From RH-AL1 sp964245015 (lineage in GTDB: Bacteria; Pseudomonadota; Alphaproteobacteria; Rhizobiales; Beijerinckiaceae): a stretch of DNA of 9,021 bases. A program made the position numbers and the translations under genes. Position 1 is the first letter of the stretch. The number at the start of each line of letters is the position of its first letter. Shown piece by piece: positions 6,641-9,021 of this stretch. The notes under the pieces are model-generated. The model did not search any database and had not been told where the DNA came from. It worked only from the letters and a program-made list of their open reading frames with translations. Location of the stretch: contig CAXTMA010000173.1 of NCBI GenBank assembly GCA_964245015.1, forward strand, positions 1-9,021. The letters run 5' to 3'.

Positions 6641-7154
6641 ACGGTTACCCGCACCACGCTCTGCCTACTCGCGCTGCTCTCCACACCCCTTGCTCATCCG
6701 AAAGCTAAAGCGCATCCGCCAACGCCGCCTAGGCGCTCCGATGGCTCCTTCGGACTGAAAGATCGACGCTTCGTCAGTGCCTTGGTGCAGCGCTGACTCA
6801 AAACCGTGGATATATTCACGACGACGCAATGACGACTCTTTGCCCTATCTCTGACGACCCTCTGCCTAGAATTTGATTGAATCCCGATGATTGGCAGCTC
6901 AGTGATCGCCTTGCCGGCACACTGATCTATCGAACAGATCTCATGCTATTTCCGGTCCATATTACCTCCAGGTTAAGGCATCATGTGCTTTGAGCGTCGT
7001 CCTCGATGGTCGAAGAGACTGCAAGACGAGGCACAACAGGTGTGAGGAGGCTAACCTCCTCCGTCCACTTGGAGATATTAAGTCCGTCGAACGTGGCGAC
7101 GACATCGGGTCATTCTTTAAAACGACAGCCAAGAAAATTCAGCGAATTTCAGGG
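6641..7154. other. AT-richer gene-free stretch
   Basis: From about 6780 onward the composition is clearly less GC-rich than the rest of the window. Frames such as the one at 7006-7218 lack a ribosome site and run into the stem-loops, so I do not call a gene. Small inverted repeats occur: CAGTG (6900-6904) with CACTG (6920-6924), GATCT (6924-6928) with AGATC (6936-6940), and a perfect hairpin at 7044-7061. Confidence 0.4.
7044..7061 (+). repeat. perfect hairpin GAGGAGG-CTAA-CCTCCTC
   Basis: Seven-base perfect arms around a four-base loop. The left arm is a full Shine-Dalgarno sequence and the right arm matches the anti-Shine-Dalgarno core, so in RNA it would hide a ribosome site. No convincing gene starts right after it, so its role is open. 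Confidence 0.5.
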
Positions 7155-7209
7155 CACGATACCTCAGTTCGTCCGCAGCCACTTTGTGACTGCAGACGAA
7201 CTGATCGTG
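7155..7209. repeat. large stem-loop, copy 1 of a tandem pair
   Basis: Left arm CACGAT (7155-7160), four unpaired bases ACCT, CAGTTCGTC (7165-7173), mismatch, GCAG, mismatch, CAC (7180-7182), loop TTT, then the complements GTG, CTGC, GACGAACTG (7195-7203) and ATCGTG (7204-7209). About 25 base pairs in total, with one four-base bulge on the left side only. The outer arms and flanks (AGGGCACGATACC on the left, TGATCGTGAG on the right) recur in copy 2. It has no T-run, so it is not a typical terminator. Confidence 0.7.
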
Positions 7210-7260
7210 AGCACCTGAGCGAGCTACGGCGATGGCTTAGAAAATCGACACTCTTGAGGG

Positions 7261-7319
7261 CACGATACCGCAAGATGGGATGCAAACGTTATAACGTTAG
7301 CATCCGCATCTTGATCGTG
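7261..7319. repeat. large stem-loop, copy 2 of a tandem pair
   Basis: Left arm CACGAT (7261-7266), four unpaired bases ACCG, CAAGATG (7271-7277), GGATGC (7278-7283), A, AACGTTA; right arm TAACGTT, A, GCATCC (7300-7305), one extra G, CATCTTG (7307-7313), ATCGTG (7314-7319). The centre AACGTTATAACGTT (7285-7298) is a perfect palindrome. Outer arms, the left-side four-base bulge and flanks match copy 1, about 106 bases upstream, while the inner stem is unrelated in sequence but equally well paired. A short flank, AGAAAAT then 11-12 bases then AGGGCACGATACC, is also shared. Confidence 0.7.
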
Positions 7320-7721
7320 AGGAGGCGCTCAGTGCGCGCGAGAGCGGTGATACGGCTTGCGCCAGATCACCGCCACGACCAAGCCCGACCTCTTTCCCCG
7401 CCTTCGCCGGCCGTGCGTGCCTGCGGCCCGCGCGCCTTGCGGCGCTACGGATGTTCGGTCTCGGTGAAGAAAGGGCCTGCGGCGATCGCGCGGACCGCCT
7501 TGCGGCGGATCCGCGGCGCTCCTGGCGGAGACGCCTGCGATAAAGGCAAGCGGACCGGAACGATCGCGAGGAGCCGCCAAGCGGCCTGACGGCTGACCTG
7601 GACGCGGTGCTCGGCGTGGGGTGGGGCATGCGCGGCCTGCTGGAGCGGGGCGTCGGCCTGCTCACCATGGTCCTGCGGCTGGCAGCCAAGTCGGGCTGAG
7701 CGCCCGCTCGGCGCTCAGCTC
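7320..7721. other. no intact gene; possible short C-terminal gene remnant at 7544-7699 (+)
   Basis: The only protein-like reading is on the plus strand after a TAA at 7541-7543: RQADRNDREEPPSGLTADLD, followed by MRGLLERGV and LLTMVLRLAAKSG, stopping at TGA 7697-7699 (51 codons). It looks like the tail of an unknown helical protein whose upstream part is missing. The rest is GC-rich with no credible frame. No promoter or terminator is evident. Confidence 0.3.
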
Positions 7722-8447
7722 TCAATCGGGCTCGCCATCGCCGACCCGCCAACGCCCGCGCTGGATCAGGTGGGGCAGCCCAGGCCTGGGCTGGTACAAG
7801 CCCTCGCCGAGTGCATGGAGCACCGTGCCCCAGTGCACCGTGCCGAGCGCCGCCGCGTCCACTTCCGCGATGAAGTCGCGCAACTCACGCTCGTCCCGGC
7901 CGGCCGCCTCGACGTCGAAAGGGTGCTCCGCCCCGGGCAACCCGGCGAGGTGCGCGCGCATGCGGAAGCAGATCGCCCGCTCCATGCAGAAGCAGCGGGC
8001 GAAGCAGGCGAGGTTCGCATTGACCGCCTCGAAGGTCGGCCCGCGCCCGTCGGGCGACCAGTCGGCGTGCCAGTGAACGCGCCCGTCCGCCCGACCGATG
8101 AACAGGCAGGCGCCCGTTGCGGCCGTGGCGAACAGGTCGTAGGTGCCGTCCCCGCGTTGGAACGGGACCATCTCGTCCTCGAACTCGGCGAAGCGGAGGC
8201 CGCCGCGCACGTCATCGAGCGCGTTCAGGGGATGGGCGACGATCGCGCGGAGCAGCGAAAGGCCCTGCGCGGCCGGCTCCGGACGGGCGGCATGGCCCGG
8301 CAGGGCCTTGAAGCCCCCACCCGGCCAGCGCCCGGGTGGGCACGTCCTGGTCCTTGCATCGGTTCGTTGCCGTTGGCACGGCGCTGCCTCCCCGCGGTCC
8401 TCGCCGCCGCCGCAGGTTCTACCGTTCCCAGCGAAAGGCTGTCGCAC
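7722..8447 (-). CDS. hypothetical protein, weak SUKH-like (SMI1/KNR4-type) resemblance
   Basis: 241 residues from GTG 8447, which has GGAG six bases before it. The first 57 residues are rich in Arg, Gly and Cys and cross a strong inverted repeat, so the true protein may begin later (an in-frame GTG lies at 8210) or be 5'-truncated. The convincing part runs from about residue 63 to the end: FAEFEDEMVPFQ (86-97), DGTYDLFATAATGACLF (100-116), GRADGRVHWHADWSPDGRG (118-136), then FEAVNANLACF (139-149). Alternating beta-like segments followed by a VNxxLxxF helix recall SUKH-superfamily immunity or knob proteins of polymorphic toxin systems, but I cannot confirm it. No toxin gene is visible nearby. 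Confidence 0.5.
   Translation of the reverse strand: MRQPFAGNGRTCGGGEDRGEAAPCQRQRTDARTRTCPPGRWPGGGFKALPGHAARPEPAAQGLSLLRAIVAHPLNALDDVRGGLRFAEFEDEMVPFQRGDGTYDLFATAATGACLFIGRADGRVHWHADWSPDGRGPTFEAVNANLACFARCFCMERAICFRMRAHLAGLPGAEHPFDVEAAGRDERELRDFIAEVDAAALGTVHWGTVLHALGEGLYQPRPGLPHLIQRGRWRVGDGEPD
8316..8340. repeat. perfect GC inverted repeat inside the 5' end of the minus-strand ORF
   Basis: CCCACCCGG (8316-8324) and CCGGGTGGG (8332-8340), nine-base perfect arms around seven bases. It stands where the protein-like composition of the minus-strand ORF begins, which suggests that the sequence upstream of it is untranslated leader or a junction. No T-run follows on either strand. Confidence 0.55.
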
Positions 8448-8562
8448 GTGGCTCCGCCCTAAGCTGGCCTCCGTGGCCCTTCCCGCGTCGGAGCGCCTCC
8501 GCTACGCTGCCTCGGTGTTGGGCTGGTCGTCCAAGGTCGTCGGGTCAGCGGGCGGCGTGGCC

Positions 8563-9021
8563 ATGGTCGCCGGCGTGCTCTTTCTGCTCGCGCCGGCCAC
8601 CGCTGGCGTCGAGTTGTTCAGCCCGCACCGCGCGGTCCCGGCCACTCTCCCGCACCCGATGCCTAGCTGCAGGATCCACAGGCGGCGCTGACCATCACGG
8701 CCGAGGCTGTCGGCTGCCACTGGCGCTATACCTACGCCGGCGCCGACGCGGGGGCCGGCGTCAGCTTCGACCCCGGCCGGACGCCTTGCGCCACCAAAGG
8801 CTGCACGGTCGGCTTCGACCCCGAGCGCGCCGCCGCGGTGCCGGTCGCAACCGTAGTGCGCGTCGTGGTGCGAGCGGACGCGGCGCCGCGCGTGCTCGCC
8901 ATCCCCGCCCTCGGCCTCCGCCGCGCCGGGCCACGAGGCGGGGACATGGTTCTCCGCGGCGCGCCGAGAGCGTACGGCACTATGGCACTCCACGTCTCCG
9001 AGAGCAGGCGACGCACTCAGC
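8563..9021 (+). pseudogene. cytochrome c oxidase subunit II-like remnant (right end cut)
   Basis: From ATG 8563 one frame gives a hydrophobic segment, MVAGVLFLLAPATAGVE, like a signal or membrane span. Homology-like sequence then resumes in another frame after a TAG at 8664-8666: LTITAEAVGCHWRYTYAG, VSFDPGRTP, AVPVATVVRVVVRADAAPRV, LAIPALGLRRAGPRGGDMVL and APRAYGTMALHVSES, open to the window edge. Order and spacing follow the cupredoxin domain of COX2/CyoA (L.I...G..W.W.Y.Y; VPVGTPVR..V.S.DV.HSF.VPALG.K....PG; Y.G.CSE.CG). The copper ligands are missing: the DVxHSF His is replaced and the CxxxC pair is absent. The second membrane helix is also missing. This could be a decayed gene or a divergent copper-free relative that starts within the second frame. 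Confidence 0.4.

Noticed and set aside
7155..7319. Integron attC sites or a CRISPR array as an explanation of the two stem-loops.
   Set aside because: No GTTRRRY/RYYYAAC end boxes are present, no integrase gene is near, and two units with unlike centres do not make a repeat-spacer array.

Overview
The window is GC-rich DNA (clearly above 60% over most of its length, with an AT-richer stretch at about 6780-7320) and looks like an accessory region, plasmid or genomic island, of a high-GC proteobacterium. An alphaproteobacterium is my best guess from codon use and from the style of the mobile elements. Intact genes are few. Broken genes, an insertion sequence, and unusually many inverted repeats fill the rest.

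Left part (1-4204, all minus strand): a co-directional set that reads from 4204 towards 1. It starts with a small basic protein (152 aa), then a P-loop NTPase of ParA/MinD/TraL-like appearance (314 aa), a single-span membrane protein (163 aa) and a small gene that begins in a GTGA overlap but carries an amber codon and a frameshift. It ends with a large Rad50/SMC-like ATPase cut by the left edge of the window. The first three resemble plasmid mobilisation accessory genes. The ATPase has a Walker A motif, coiled-coil arms, a double CxxC zinc module at the tip and an ABC-type signature, and recalls the ATPases of defence systems such as Lamassu or ABC-three-component systems.

Middle (4205-5017): no convincing gene. 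The 160 bases at 4298-4458 hold six to seven inverted repeats in a row, followed at once by a match to the IncP-type nick consensus, so this is a candidate origin of transfer for the mobilisation-like operon beside it.

Insertion sequence region (about 5018-6640): an IS110-family element on the plus strand with DEDD residues intact but with TAG in place of an expected Trp codon, plus a structured leader that could be its bridge RNA. Just downstream lies the 5' end of a second, IS630-like transposase, broken by a stop codon.

Right part (6641-9021): a gene-free stretch whose most striking content is a tandem pair of 55- and 59-base stem-loops that share their outer arms but have unrelated, internally paired centres. 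Then come a minus-strand ORF of uncertain, possibly SUKH-like, family and, at the right edge, a degenerate cytochrome-oxidase-subunit-II-like fragment on the plus strand.

All family assignments come from motif reading only; no database search was possible.
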